A DNA stretch of 64,000 bases from the NCBI GenBank assembly GCA_008921705.1, contig VFFE01007255.1:3922279-3986278 (forward strand), in the 5' to 3' direction. Below the pieces are notes generated by a model. It was not told the DNA's origin. It saw only the letters and a program-made list of their open reading frames with translations, and did no database searches. Made by a program: the position numbers and the translations under genes. This document shows, one piece after another, positions 8,126-49,200 of this stretch (the first letter of the stretch is position 1; each line of letters begins with the position of its first letter). The stretch comes from Burhinus oedicnemus. Lineage: Eukaryota; Chordata; Aves; Charadriiformes; Burhinidae.

Positions 8126-10435
8126 AATCCCCCCTAGGTATTAAATCTGCGCTCACGGCTGCCGTCAGGGGCAGGGCTGCGGTGCTGTCACCCCGGGCTG
8201 GGCTCACACGCAGCCCGGCCACGCGGCTGTCAGGACGGGTTTAGCTCAGCGCCGTGGCCCTTCGCTCCCCGGCAGCCTGCCCGCGCTGCCGGACCACTGT
8301 CACCTCGGGGCATGGACCAGCATGGAGCGATGGCCCCAGGAGGTGCTCCCAGGAGAGATGCCTCGGAGGCAGGACACGGGGCAGCGCTGCCACCGGCACC
8401 CCATTTTGGGTTGGGCTGGTGCCTCCTTGCCCAGCATCGCGCTGGGGCTGATGGAATGCCAAGAGCTCAGCCCCGCAGCGATGCCTGGGGACATCTTCGG
8501 GAGGTTCAGTGCCTGCGAACGAGGGAAAGGGGCACAGAAGAGGTTCAAGGAGAGGGGTGGGTTTTTTTTTTTTGGAACCGAGGGGTTTGACTTTCCACCA
8601 GGAGCGGGGGCCCTACTGGGAACTCACATGTTCCCTTTCCCAGGCAACCCGGGGCCAGCTGGAGTCCTGCAACAGGTCCCTGCCCTGGGGCTTGCCTGGG
8701 GGGGAATTACTCAGCCTGTTTGGTGTAAGATTGCAGTAATTAAGCCTCATTTACGGTGCTCAAGTACAAAGTAGAAGAGCAAACAGCAATGGCTGTTCGC
8801 ATTTATTCATCTGCAAACTATGCAATTAGGATTGCAGAGCTGGGAAAGAAGAGCACGATTGTTCCTCCCCCCTCCCCAGTCCTGCTCCTTCCTGGGGAGC
8901 CGAGCTCATGTTCCCGGGCCAGCCAAGCAGGCAGCAGCTGGGAACCACCTCTCAAAGTTATTTCCCCCATGGCATTGGGCCAGGTGTAAAAACAGACTCA
9001 AGCGATGCTCTGCCGAACTCCCAAACCGTGTCGAAGGGCTGCGGGGAGAGCCTGGGGCAGGGGATGCGCTCCGAGCTCTCGGCCGCCTCCGCCAAGCGTG
9101 AGAGGTCACCGGAGCAGAGCTGTTGGGGTTTGCGGCACCCGAAAGGCTGCCCTGTCTGCTCCGGCCCTCTCCCGGGGACAGCAGTGGTGTTCACAGCAGC
9201 AGGTTGTTTGGGATCTCCCTCGCCCTCCCCTTTCCCAGGTTTTGCTGCATGAATCTCTTCCTTGACCTGACTGCTTCCACAACCCATCAGCCATCAGCTC
9301 TTCCAGGGAAGCCCCCAGCTCCTCCGGTCCAGCCCTCGCTCCCAACACCCGAGGGAAGTGGCAGGAGCTGCCGCACACCCCTCGAGAGGTTTTGAACAAG
9401 GACAAACCTCAACAAGAGGGTTTAGGAATGCGCTGCTCCCACCCCTTTGGAGATCTAGGCCCACGCTGTCAACCACCTTCCTATGAACGACCCTGAGGAA
9501 TCCAAGCATCATTAATGTTATCCTGATGCAGAAAAATCTTATTTTCAAAGAGAAAAACTCAAGTTATCGCCATTACTCTCGTGCTAAGAAAACACTGTGC
9601 TGAAGTTGCCAAGAAATAAAGCCCACAGTAAAATCGTGTTGAAGATAGGCAGCTGTTTAAGCCCAGCCCTGTCCCAGAAGGGACAAGCAGGACCCCTGGA
9701 GAGCTGCTGTCACCCTCCCCTTCCTCACCAGCAGGACCATTTAGGGACATGGTTTAGCTATGGACTCGGTAGCGTTAGGTTTATGGTTGGACTCGATCTT
9801 AAGGGTCTTTTCCAACCTCAATGTTTCTATGATTCTAACTCCAGCAAAGCCAGGGGGGCAAAGATCAGTGAGGGTTAAACACACCAGCAGCACCCAGGAG
9901 GTACGGGAATCCCTTGGGAGGGACAGGAATCCCTCGGGAGCTGGGACACGAGCCTGCTGGTGGCTGCATTTGCAGGGCTGGCACATCTCAGGACACCTTA
10001 CCTGCGCGCTCAGGCGAGGGGCCGGGGAGGCAGCAGGAGCCATCCCTGGCCTCATCCAGCCGGGGCTGCAGGCAGTCGAGCCACCGGCTGTGCTGCGGCA
10101 CACACCGAGCTGCCGGACAGCCCGCACGCACCACGCACCGGCAAAGAGCACAGAAAATTTAAAAAAAAAAAAACCAAACAAAGCCTGACAGATGTCCCCT
10201 GAATCAGGGTTTCAGGGAGGTCCTTCATACGGAGCCACGGGGCCAGCCCCTTGCTGCCAAATCCGCCTGGCTCCCTCCGGACTCGCAGTCGGCTTCAGCC
10301 AGCGGGAGCCCGGCCAGCGCAGACCCCGGCACAGGGATGCGCGCCGGAGACCGGGCAAGTGCCAAGGGTGGCAGTGGGATTGGGGAGGAAAGAAAGAGGC
10401 AACGGTCAGAACTACTCACAGAGGCAAAATTTAAT
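8126..10435. other. Convergent intergenic spacer
   Basis: Sequence between the 3' ends of SPHK1 (+) and UBE2O (-). It holds an AT-rich island with a TAATTA core near 8730-8830, a CR1 tail fragment, and a 12-bp A tract near 10160. I see no supported coding exon; the open frames are short and have no family resemblance. Confidence 0.7.
9741..9838 (+). mobile_element. CR1 LINE 3'-end fragment
   Basis: Contains GGGACATGGTTTAG, a GGTTGGACTCGATCTTA stretch, GTCTTTTCCAACCT and a TTCTATGATTCTA end, the diagnostic 3' terminus of chicken-repeat-1 LINEs in sense on the + strand. It is heavily truncated, as most CR1 copies are. Confidence 0.85.
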
Positions 10436-13400
10436 GGCAAGTCATCTTCCCTCCTTTATTACACCTTGGTTAGCCAAACAAAACAAAACAAAAAAAAAAT
10501 TCTGCAGGTAAAAAAAGTTTTAATGGTCACACAGCACTTTATACATATATCATAAGCAACCAAGCATCCACATCTGCACGTGAACGACACACCTCTAAGC
10601 ATGGCCTCAATAATCAGGTCTTTTTTTTTTTTTTTTTTCATTAAATACTGTACAGAATCAAGGCTACAAACTGATTTTGTAATGCTTCTTCTCCAACCCC
10701 AGCACTTAAAACAGTTACAGGCTGCTCTCATTTGTACACCACACAGTCGTGTAGCCAGTTTTAAGGCTAACAATATGCATCATGCTTTGGCTTTTTTTGT
10801 GTGTTTTTTAAATTTTTTTTTTTAAGGTTTTAGCCTTTTAAATTTTGTTACCCTTAAATATTACATACATACACAAAAAATTACATAGCTGCAGTGTGCT
10901 CACCACCAACCTCATCACCCAGGAGCTTCACATTATCAAAAGCTTTAGAAAATTTGTAAACCTCTGTGCACGCTTCGGTTTGGGACAGCCAGCTACGGAG
11001 AGCGAGCGATGCCAGGGCTAGCGGCAGCCAGGGAGCAGCGTCCCCTTTCCAGAAGGCCAATACACACCTCCTCGGGTAGGAAGCCCCAGGAACCTGTACA
11101 GAAACTCTTGATTATGATCAGAGGAAACAAAGACTTCTTGGGCGAAAGGGAGGACTCGCAGGGCGCGAGCAGCTCACGCCAAGCAGCCTGCCCTCCTCCC
11201 CGGGCAGGTGGGCAGCGTGACCAGCCCCTGCCAACCGCCTTCCCCATGAGATGAGAGCTGCAGAGAGTCAAGGGTGGGCAAAGCAGTGAACCCCAGAGCT
11301 CCTCCATCCCTCCACCCCCAGCCACCGCTCGGCCTTGAAGGGTTTTCTCCCTCCATCCCTCCCTGGACGCAGCCAGGCACAGGGGACACAAGAAGTTGGC
11401 ATCCGTAGATCGCCAACCGCGATTTTGTCTGGTGAGTAAGAGGTTTAATTATTTGTGGAACAAGCCTCTCTGCCTGCCCTTCCCCTGCCCTGAAGCAACA
11501 GCCTCACCCCTCCGCCCCAATCGGCCCTTTAATATTTTGGAGATGCCCCCCCCTGCTCAAAGGGATTCATTCATTCCTTTAGCACCAGGCACAGCCAGAA
11601 AGCGGCCGTGAGTTACGCCTGCGGTTCGCGCTGCCCTGCCTGTGGCCCAGAGCATCTCTCTGCACCCCGGACCGGGGTCTGCCATGCTGCCAGAACCTCC
11701 CGTCCGCCGAGCAGGGAGGGTTCCCGGTGCCGGAGCAGGGGCCAGAGCTGGAGCGCAGGTGATCCACCCCGCAAGACCAGTGCTTCCAGAGCTCTGCAGG
11801 CCCAGGTCTTCCTTCACAGCCAAGCTCTGCTTCCTCCAGAGCACCGGGATTTGCCTTCCAAAATCCTGGCAGCGGATGGGGACACGAGAAGGGCTTTGCG
11901 CAGCCAGAGCCCCCTGGCTCTGGAGCATCACGGGGACAGCTGGAAAGAGCAGGCGGAGGGTGGGGGGGATTTGGGCCGGGGCGGGGGGCAGACCCTGGTG
12001 TTTCAAGGAGCAGAAAGCACTGTGCAAACGTGCCAAGATGTGCCTGCTGTTCTCCGTTTCAAAACGAGAAGGCCAGATCCTGGCCCAGGGTGGGGGGAAG
12101 GGAACGCAGCCATATTGAGCAAGAGCAAAGGAGAGTTTTGTCTCCATCCTTACTTCTGGCAGAGCCGTCTGCTCAGCTCAGCTCTTCCCCGGGAAGCCTG
12201 GCACCACCAGCTCCCTGTGCCGGCTGGAAGGACCAACGGACTCTCCCTGACAGACTGTGCTCCCCATGGATGCTAAGTGGGTGCTTCTCCAATGCCTAAA
12301 CATTGGGCGAATGCAGTAGTGCTGGAGTGCCATCTCCCAGCTCCAGAAATGAAAGTAAGTGCGTCCACGCAGAAAAAGAGGCTTCAGGAAGGTGTCTTGG
12401 CCAGGAGACTCTGGCAAGTCACTGCTTCAAAGTGCTCACGGTCACCAGCTCAGACAGCTCTCTGCTGCCGAAACATGGGCTGATCTCACCAGCCGTTTCC
12501 CACACCTGCAGCTGAGATTAGGGATACTATGTGCTGTGCCCACAGTGGACCCAGGCCACCACGGGAAACACCTGGCAAGGGAAGGAATTGGTAACAGTCT
12601 GCACCAGTGTCTGATGTGCTCCAGTTGCTGCCCGAGTAACAGCAGAGGAACAGTCACAAACTGCTGCTGCTACAACATGACCTCGTCACAACACAACAGC
12701 TCCTTTCCCTTGGGTGACCCTGGCTCAAACAGCTCCGAAATACCCATCTGCAGCCAAACGACGGAGAAGCAGCAGCCACGCCAGGTTCACCATCCAGACT
12801 AGCTGCTAGATCTACAATACACCCCAAGATCACTCGCTGCCGCCTGCCCAGGCGAGGCTGAGATCCAGGGTAGGTGTAGTGCTGTGTGACAGCCAGGATG
12901 GCTGGGAACCAAAGACTCGGATACCTAAGTAATAAGGGTAGAACCCTGAATCCCATGTATTTCTAGAAGACAGGCATGCATGGTGGGGAAAGGGAAATTC
13001 ACCTTACTCTGGAGAAAGAGTGTGGATGGCTAGAATTGCTTCCAGAAGACCGACCAGAAGTTGCAGAACTGGATGGAAACCCCACAGCACTACCAGGGCA
13101 GCGCAAGAGCTAGCGCAGAGCTCTGGTTCTGCCTACCAAGTCCTGATCAGAAGAACCTTGTAGCTTTCAGTGACCAACTAAGACTAGAGCAACTCCGTAT
13201 GGTATAGACAACTTCAATGCGAACACAATCCAATGTCTAAGTACATATAAGCTGGGGTAGACTTCATAAAACCCATGGTAACACAGAGGAAAATGAAAGA
13301 CCGGGAGGGCATTGCCATTCACTTCCAGATACTACAGCAATCACTTCTCCTGGCTTGAATCCCACCAGACCAAACTGCTGGGTGTAGCGCTGGGTGGGAA

Positions 13401-13744
13401 GAGTCCTTGTGTGGAAAGGTGCCCCAAGATGAAAGTGCAGAGGGAACGTGGCTGCAAGACTGCTTCTGTGCAGGTCTCAAATCTTAACCATTGCAGGGTC
13501 AAACTCGCAAGAGGAGCATGTACATGGGACAGGGGGAAGGAAGAAGGGCTGGGGGCAAAGAGTTATTCATGCTTAGACAACCTTTCCTCAGAGGCGCAAT
13601 CAGGCCTACCACCTTCTTGGGAACAAACCAAGCTGAGGAAGAAAAGCTGGAAGGAGAAGCCAGTTTACTGGTAACAGCATTTGCCAATTTCCTTTCTGTT
13701 GCTTTCCCTTCTCCCCTGCACCTGCCTGTCCCTAACCTCATGGT
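10435..13744 (-). other. UBE2O: UBE2O 3' UTR
   Basis: Runs from the base after the UBE2O stop to the first plausible polyadenylation point. It includes several long T tracts on the + strand (A tracts in the transcript), notably 10620-10638. It contains no convincing ORF. The 3.3-kb length depends on the signal chosen at 10455-10460; an earlier site would shorten it. Confidence 0.55.
10455..10460 (-). terminator. Probable UBE2O polyadenylation signal
   Basis: TTTATT on the + strand reads AATAAA on the - strand. It is the most distal canonical signal before the intergenic spacer, in an AT-rich context typical of a 3' end. Another AATAAA overlaps the stop codon region itself and is unlikely to be used. 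Confidence 0.5.
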
Positions 13745-42291
<28,547 letters not shown>

Positions 42292-45200
42292 CTAAGGGGA
42301 GAGACAGACACTGAGTTTAGTGACCCCAGATGATACTTAGAAATAACATGACAAATACAAATGCCCAGTATCCCAATCCTCCGGACTGAGGTGGTTTTCA
42401 GCAGAGCATGCTGAGGCACTTCCATACGCAGAGTTAACCCCCTTGGCACGTTCGCAAAATCCAGTTGATAGATCTGAAACACAGCAACCAGCCGATCTGT
42501 CCACAACTGTGCTCTAAGTCAGCAGACACATCAAAAAGGGTGCAGACATTCCGACTCGTACATCACTTCAGGTCCCCCTCTCCTCATCCTCCATCTGCAT
42601 CACGCATCATCTCCTACCCACATCCAGTCTATGCACTAGAGAAGACAGAAGACACAGGAAGCAGCACACCACACCACTGTTCCGTGTCCCATCCTGCCCA
42701 CTTTTCACCCAAGATAACTCCCAAATATCTGTGGAAATCCAGTTTGGCCTGGAACATTTTAAGCAAGGTACTGTAGCAACCACTTGCCTTGGAGAAAAAA
42801 ACAAAAAAAAGGAAAAGAAACAGCTGCCACTGCACTTCTTAGCCCCCAGGTTCACGCAGGCAACACAAAACATTGATAAGAACACAGATGAAGTCAAAGC
42901 ACTGCTCACACTCCAGCTCCTGCTAAAGCACTTGCTGGCAAAGAGCTAGCGCTGGCAACAGAAGATGTGGCTGGACCATCATCACATATTCTACATTAGT
43001 TCATGCGGAGTTGTGGGCACCAGGAGTCACTACTGGTCAGGGGAGGTATCACTTGATGAATCTCCAGTGATTAGTGGTCAGTTAACCAAGTGATGGCCTT
43101 TCAAAAGTCGTCCTTCATCAAGCTGTTTCAGTGATCTCAAGACTACTTGCAGGCTATTTCATTAAGTGTTATCAACAAGCTCAAAACTACAAAATGCAGT
43201 TGCCATTGAATACATTAATACTAAAATGCTACACACGGGATAACGTCCTAAGTGTATTAACAGGGAGGCCAGAAGAATGAACTCCAATTTCAGGCTTGCT
43301 CAGCCTCGCAGCAACTCAGTTAAGATTTCCTTCTGCTGAACAGGGAGAAGTCTCATCTGCATTTCAGTGGTCAGGAACATATTTGCATTGGTACATCACT
43401 CTGAGCCCTGCAAATACACTAATTACACATCACGTGAACGCCGTATCAGGGACAGAGCCTCTTTCACATCTCACTTTCAGAATCCGCGTCTCCACCGCTG
43501 CTGCATTCGTTGCTTTTCCTTGTTGATCCCCAGCCCCAAATCCACTGTGCTTTGTCAGCATTTCATCCTAACCCACGCCTGGGCTTACAGCCCGCTTTAC
43601 TAAATTAGACATAAATCTATAGTTCAAGGACAGAATCCGGAATCAAACCAAAGTACCTGAGTATTTATTGCCTTCTTGATTGCATGTTTCAGTAAGAGAG
43701 GAAGAGAGCCAGCCAGCTAGGCTTTTAGACCCAGCTTCTGGAGTCAGAACTCCACCGGAGTGGGAAACCTGAAGCCTCCCACAGCCCATTTCCAGATCGT
43801 GGAAGTGTTTTCATTGCCTCCCACATCCCACCAGGGTATACAGATAGACATCAATTTTTATACAGCTTTCTAAAATTATTTGTTAAAATAAGTACTGTAT
43901 AGATAGCCTCTTAAAATCCAGAATCAGGCATCAACATTGACATTCCAGTAAGTACTCACGCAGGAGCAGCAGTTTGGGTATTTTAACTGGATTTCTCCTG
44001 CTGCAGAGCTCCAAGTGTACAATGATACTTTCATTTCAACATGCATTAGGGCAATTTATTCTCTGACACGTGGTGTTTAAATTGATGCATTATGTTTCAA
44101 ATATCACTGAGCCGTACCGCTCCGTTCTGTGTTAAACAGCATCTGAAGAACCCAGACTGACAAGAGGATGCGACGCTACCTGGCAGCTGCAATATTTGTG
44201 TTAGTCAACTCTGGTAAATCATAAAAGTTGTAAATGAGGAGCTTTCCCATTTTATGATCCTTCCTGAACGATATAATCACACTAATTCTTTCCAAAGCAA
44301 GGCATAAAACTTTCTCTGCAGGGGGACTACATTTAACCTATTTTCAGATCTCTTGATTTTTAAAGGCAACACGACTATTTTCAGCTTCATGTGCGAGACC
44401 CACCTGCCTCGGTCGCTAGGATAAGCAAGCCAAGTAGTAGGCAGAATGCCAGCAGCAACAATAAATACTTAGCAGGTCTGTCATCACACAAAAGACTGTC
44501 AAAACCCAGAAGAAACCCAAGCGGAGGAAGCCAGAATGGCTGTTGATGAACACACAGTTCAGTCTTTCCTGCTCTCGGGCGACGCGATCGTCAGCCGAAG
44601 GTCAGCCCCCTCACTCAGCAGCGAGGGAACTCAATATTGGAGAAGCGCTTTTAAAATAGGTACTTACAGCTCAGTTGCTATATTTAGCTCTGTGGAAGTC
44701 AGTATTAACATGACTAGTTTTACATTCTAGCCACGCGCCTTGATAATAGCCCCAAGAATGAGAAATACCAGTTTCCCAGCGATGCTGTCAGCTAGTCCTG
44801 TGCTCCTGTATGCCAAGCCGGGCTCAACACCCTCCAAACACTTCAAATGCAAGGCATACTTTGTGTTGCCTTTTTGAAAACAATAAATTCACATTTATGT
44901 ATGTTAAATAAGGCAAGCTGAAGACAATCGGCACTGCACACACATTTAACCCAGGTTAAAAAGGGACGACCCACCAGCAGTCCGTTACGTCGGTTTGCGC
45001 ACCGACTGCAAAAAGAAGTGGCAGAATCGCACCCATTTATTTCCCCCACTATTCAGACGCTGTCGTGGTGCTCAGCACTGAATCAATGCCTGAGCTCCAC
45101 AGACATCTACTAGTCAAAAGGCACCAGCTGCGACTCAAAGAACATCTGATACTTCCCCAGGTCTGACGATGCTCTCATACCAACACAGCAGGAACAGTAC

Positions 45201-45849
45201 AGAAATTTTGATTTTCGCACAGAGAACAAGCACCAACAGGAGCATGACCCCTTCTCCACTGAGTCACCTCCCCTCAAATGAAATAAGGTAGCCATCACGG
45301 CTCCCACCTGAAACTGGGTAGACCAGAAGAGAAGGACAGACATTCCTGCCTAGCTGCTGAGCATTAACTCATTAAACCTTGGTAGCTTATTGCTTCAAAC
45401 CATTTGCCTACGTTCTTATCACAAACTTGTCATTTGAAGCCAAATCCTTGGGGTTTTTGGTGTTTGGGTTTGTTTTGTTTTTTAAACTAAGTGCAGAGGC
45501 TGGGAGATGTGCCTGTGACAGTAAACTGGATCCTCCTCACCTTAGGAAACAATTCAGCAGCTACGCGTAAGCATCCTTGGGCAGGGTGGGCTGAACTCGC
45601 ACTGTAACTCTCTGGGTTTAACCTCTCAACTCCACGAAGCAAACAGGAGACACAGGGCCAATTTTCCTCTCCAACAGCTACCTTCTGACAAGAGATCAAA
45701 ATCACAGCAATTTATTTTGATGATTTGGACTAGCCACCAGTGCCAAGTACTGTGGCAGGTAAACAAGGAGCAAGCACTTCTGAAGTTTAGTGACAAATAA
45801 CAGAGGAGCTGCCGAGATTGATATGGGGACAACTAGCCCTGGTTGGTGT

Positions 45850-45869
45850 NNNNNNNNNNNNNNNNNNNN
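45850..45869. other. Assembly gap (20 N)
   Basis: Twenty N bases immediately followed by CR1 sequence. The true length is unknown. A collapsed or unresolved repeat is the likely cause. Confidence 0.98.
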
Positions 45870-46227
45870 GCCTGGAGAAGAGAAGGCTCCAGGGAGACCT
45901 TAGAGCCCCTTCCAGTATCTGAAAGGGGCCTACAAGAAAGCTGGGGAGGGACTTTTTACAAGGGCATGTAGTGATAGGACGAGGGGTGATGGCTTCAAAC
46001 TGGAAAAGGGGAGATTTAGATTAGATCTCAGGAAGAAATTCTTTACTGTGAGGGTGGTGAGACCCTGGCCCAGGTTGCCCAGGGAAGCTGTGGCTGCCCC
46101 ATCCCTGGAGGTGTTCAAGGCCAGGCTGGATGAGGCTTTGAGCAATTTGGTCCTTGCCCATGGCAGGGGGTTGGAACTAGATGATCTCTGAGGTCCCTTC
46201 CAACCTAAACCATTTTATGATTTATGA
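45870..46227 (+). mobile_element. CR1 LINE 3' fragment bordering the gap
   Basis: Starts GCCTGGAGAAGAGAAGGCTC, passes GAAATTCTTTACTGTGAGGG and CCCATCCCTGGAGGTGTTCA, and ends with GGTCCCTTCCAACCTAAACC and TTTATGATTTATGA. It is sense +, opposite to UBE2O, and its 5' end is lost in the gap. It closely resembles the copy at 38.6-39.0 kb in inverted orientation. Confidence 0.93.
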
Positions 46228-49200
46228 CCTTCAACACCCAGTGACACGTGGACTTGGGAGCACACCTTTCACCTGGATCAGCGTGGTTTTACAACTGCAT
46301 TTCTGCTCAGCTACCCAGCAATACAGAGTGCACCCTGGCTATGGAAGCCGACACCTGATCCAGTGTGAAGCTCGCCAATACCAACTTAAACCGCTAAAGC
46401 TCACGCTTGGTCAATGCTGTTTCATATAACTGCAATGTCTGACCAATAAAGAGTAAGATTTGCTCAAGGGTGCTAGTATGATCCCACAGCCTCCACCTCC
46501 AACGCAATCACTGTGGTGAGGAGAACATCAGTTTCTATTCCAGACGCATTCCAGATTTTATCCTCCAAAACAAGAGCTCTGGGAATGAGCACATAAGGAT
46601 GGAGGAGAAAAAGCAGCACACACCCACCTTCCCTTGGTAACTGCTTACAAAAATGGGAATACAAAGCACCACAAAAAAAAAAAAAGGAGGAAAGCACGAT
46701 GCTGGAGATGAAACTACATCTTGAACTGCTACATGATGGTTGAGATGTTTATCCAACTAAGAGTCAGAAGTGATCTATCTATTATGGAAGTTGCTTCTGC
46801 TATTTCAGTTAAGCAAGGACTTGGCTAGCAGTGGTCACCACCACGAGGGCAGGGGAGCCAGGCTCTGACCTGCACAGACTTGCTACCGCTATTCATTCTG
46901 GGCTATTTCTCCAGCTCACGTCCCAGCATTTTCCTCGTGGATCTTGTGTAACTGATCTCATTTAAACCACTGTTCCCAGGCTCTCCTCCTCCATTTGCAA
47001 ACAAAAAAAAGTAAAAAAGAAAAAGTTACTTGCAATTTTATAAAGCCTGTCTTGTAACAGGGATGGCGAGTTCTCTCAGTGGGACTAAGAAAGAAAGCAT
47101 GAGGGGAAAAATAATAAATGATGCCTTTTGGATCTATTACCATTCTACGGTCTCCTTTTTAGTCAAGCCAAGGTATTATACATGGAAAACATGTCACACT
47201 TTTGTCTTTTCTGTGCCAATGGACAAATGCTGTGATGGAGGAGAGATGAACTAGATATCTGATTTCTGTCCAAGTTTAACAGTTAGGATTTCAGTCTCAC
47301 ACATATCGAGGTTGTTTTAAACCGCACCGGAGAGCGCTCCTGGCAAGTCAACTGGCAGAATCTGTTCTGAAATTAAAAGTTAATCTGACCTGGGACATCC
47401 CTCCAGGTCACCAACTCTGACTGCCAGTGTCCCACAATCCCTACGTTAGTATTTTTGTTTTGAAGGGGCAGCATCTATGTGTTAGCTTGAAGTTGTCATG
47501 GAAACTTGTAGCATCAATGCTCAGAGGAAAAAGAAAAACCACAGGTTAAGAGCAAACCATAGGGAAGGCAGTCTACTGCAGCAAGAGGTAATGAGGCACA
47601 GCAGAGCTCTCCAAACCCCTGAACACACTCAGAAGATGCTCCATAATGAATTAAAGCTAAATCAAAGTGCCCCATGCTGTGAAAAGATACAACCTTGCTT
47701 CATTCAGCTGACAGGTCTTTTGAAGGACCCGGCCTCTCAGCACCTGAAGTCCATGGGAAGCGGGACATTGTGCCCCGTATTTCCATGCCTGGTTTCTAAA
47801 CCTGAAAGCTATTAGGTCCTTTCCTCCAAAGATGAAGCCCTGTTTCAGAAGCCTACACCAGATGGCACTGGTTCTTGACTGGGACCACCGCAGGTCTCTT
47901 ACTGGAGGTTAAGGGGAAACTTCCTTCCTACATGAAGCAGCCCCAGGCCTACCACGAGCTCTAGTCCCAGGCACTAAGAGAAGACAAAACGGTGCCCACT
48001 GATGTTACGGCCACCTGTAACTTGGAGCAGCTCAACAGCAGCCTCGGCACAGGGGTGGCTGTGGGACAAGTGTTCACGGGGCTGGGACAGGAGCAGCAGC
48101 CAACCCAAGTCAGCATCCCCCAATTTCTATTATTTTTTATTTTTAATTTTTTTTTTTTTTTTTTAGTTTAAGGTCTGATTACACACCCAAACTCACTTCA
48201 GCTAAAACAGCAGTGCACAATCCTCTCAACACAAGCTGTTTTTATTTAACTCCAAATGAGGTGTTTAAAATAGCAAGTCAGCTGTCCAAATACAGCATGA
48301 ATACACAGTTAGATGACAAAGGTTCAGAAATTCAAAGACCCAGAAGATCTGAAGCCAGGATGTTTTTAATACCATTTCAGTATCAACACAGTGGCATCAC
48401 ATACTACTCTCAGGAAAATATGTTCCACATACAAAGTTCACTTCCCTTGAAAGACTTCTGTTACATTGATCATACTGCATTGCACACAATCCGGCTAAAA
48501 AGCAGGAGGAGAGAGGATAAAGCAGCAAGAGCAGAGAATCCCATGGAAGCTCAGATTTGGTTCACACCGCGACATTTGAAGTGGCACACATTGCTTCACT
48601 TCTAACAACTGGAGGTTTCCAACCACACTGGGTTTTATGGGGAAGGAAGATGGGAGAAAATGGGGCAGAAGAAAGACTACAAGAAACTTAAGACTCCCGA
48701 GGACCAAAATTTTACTACCCAGAAGAGTTGAACAATGAGTTAGACAATACAGAGGGTTTTAAAAACAACCCTTGAGGGATGCAGCTGCAAAACTATGAGA
48801 ATAAGTCTTCTGCACTGATTGGCACAGAAGTTCTGCTTGGGACAGCTTCTGGCTACTCCTACGTGGAAAGCACAGGTAGTCCGTGGCTATTCCAGACAAA
48901 AAGTTCAAAATCTGTTTGAGATAGGAGGTTGTGGAGACTCCCGCATCACTTACAGAAGAACTATGCCCTTCTGGGACAAGGTCCAGGCTTCTGCCTGATC
49001 AAGTAGTAGGTGTCAGAGTGGTATGTGGCTCCCACCACCCTACTATAGAACAGAGTCAGTCACTGCTCTGCCACGTAACTAATGCCTTTAGATGCATTTA
49101 GGTTTTGAGCCATTTTGCTTTTGAACATCATTCTGCATTTTCATAATATCAGGATATCACTTGTCATCTCAAAGCACTCAAAGAATTACAAAAGGAGAAA

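Noticed and set aside
10620..10638. Long T tract as the poly-A tail of a processed pseudogene
   Set aside because: No adjacent coding-like sequence or target-site duplication was seen. It lies within the UBE2O 3' UTR together with other homopolymers.
48140..48163. T-rich homopolymer as a retroelement tail
   Set aside because: The flanks do not match CR1 or another bird repeat that I recognise.
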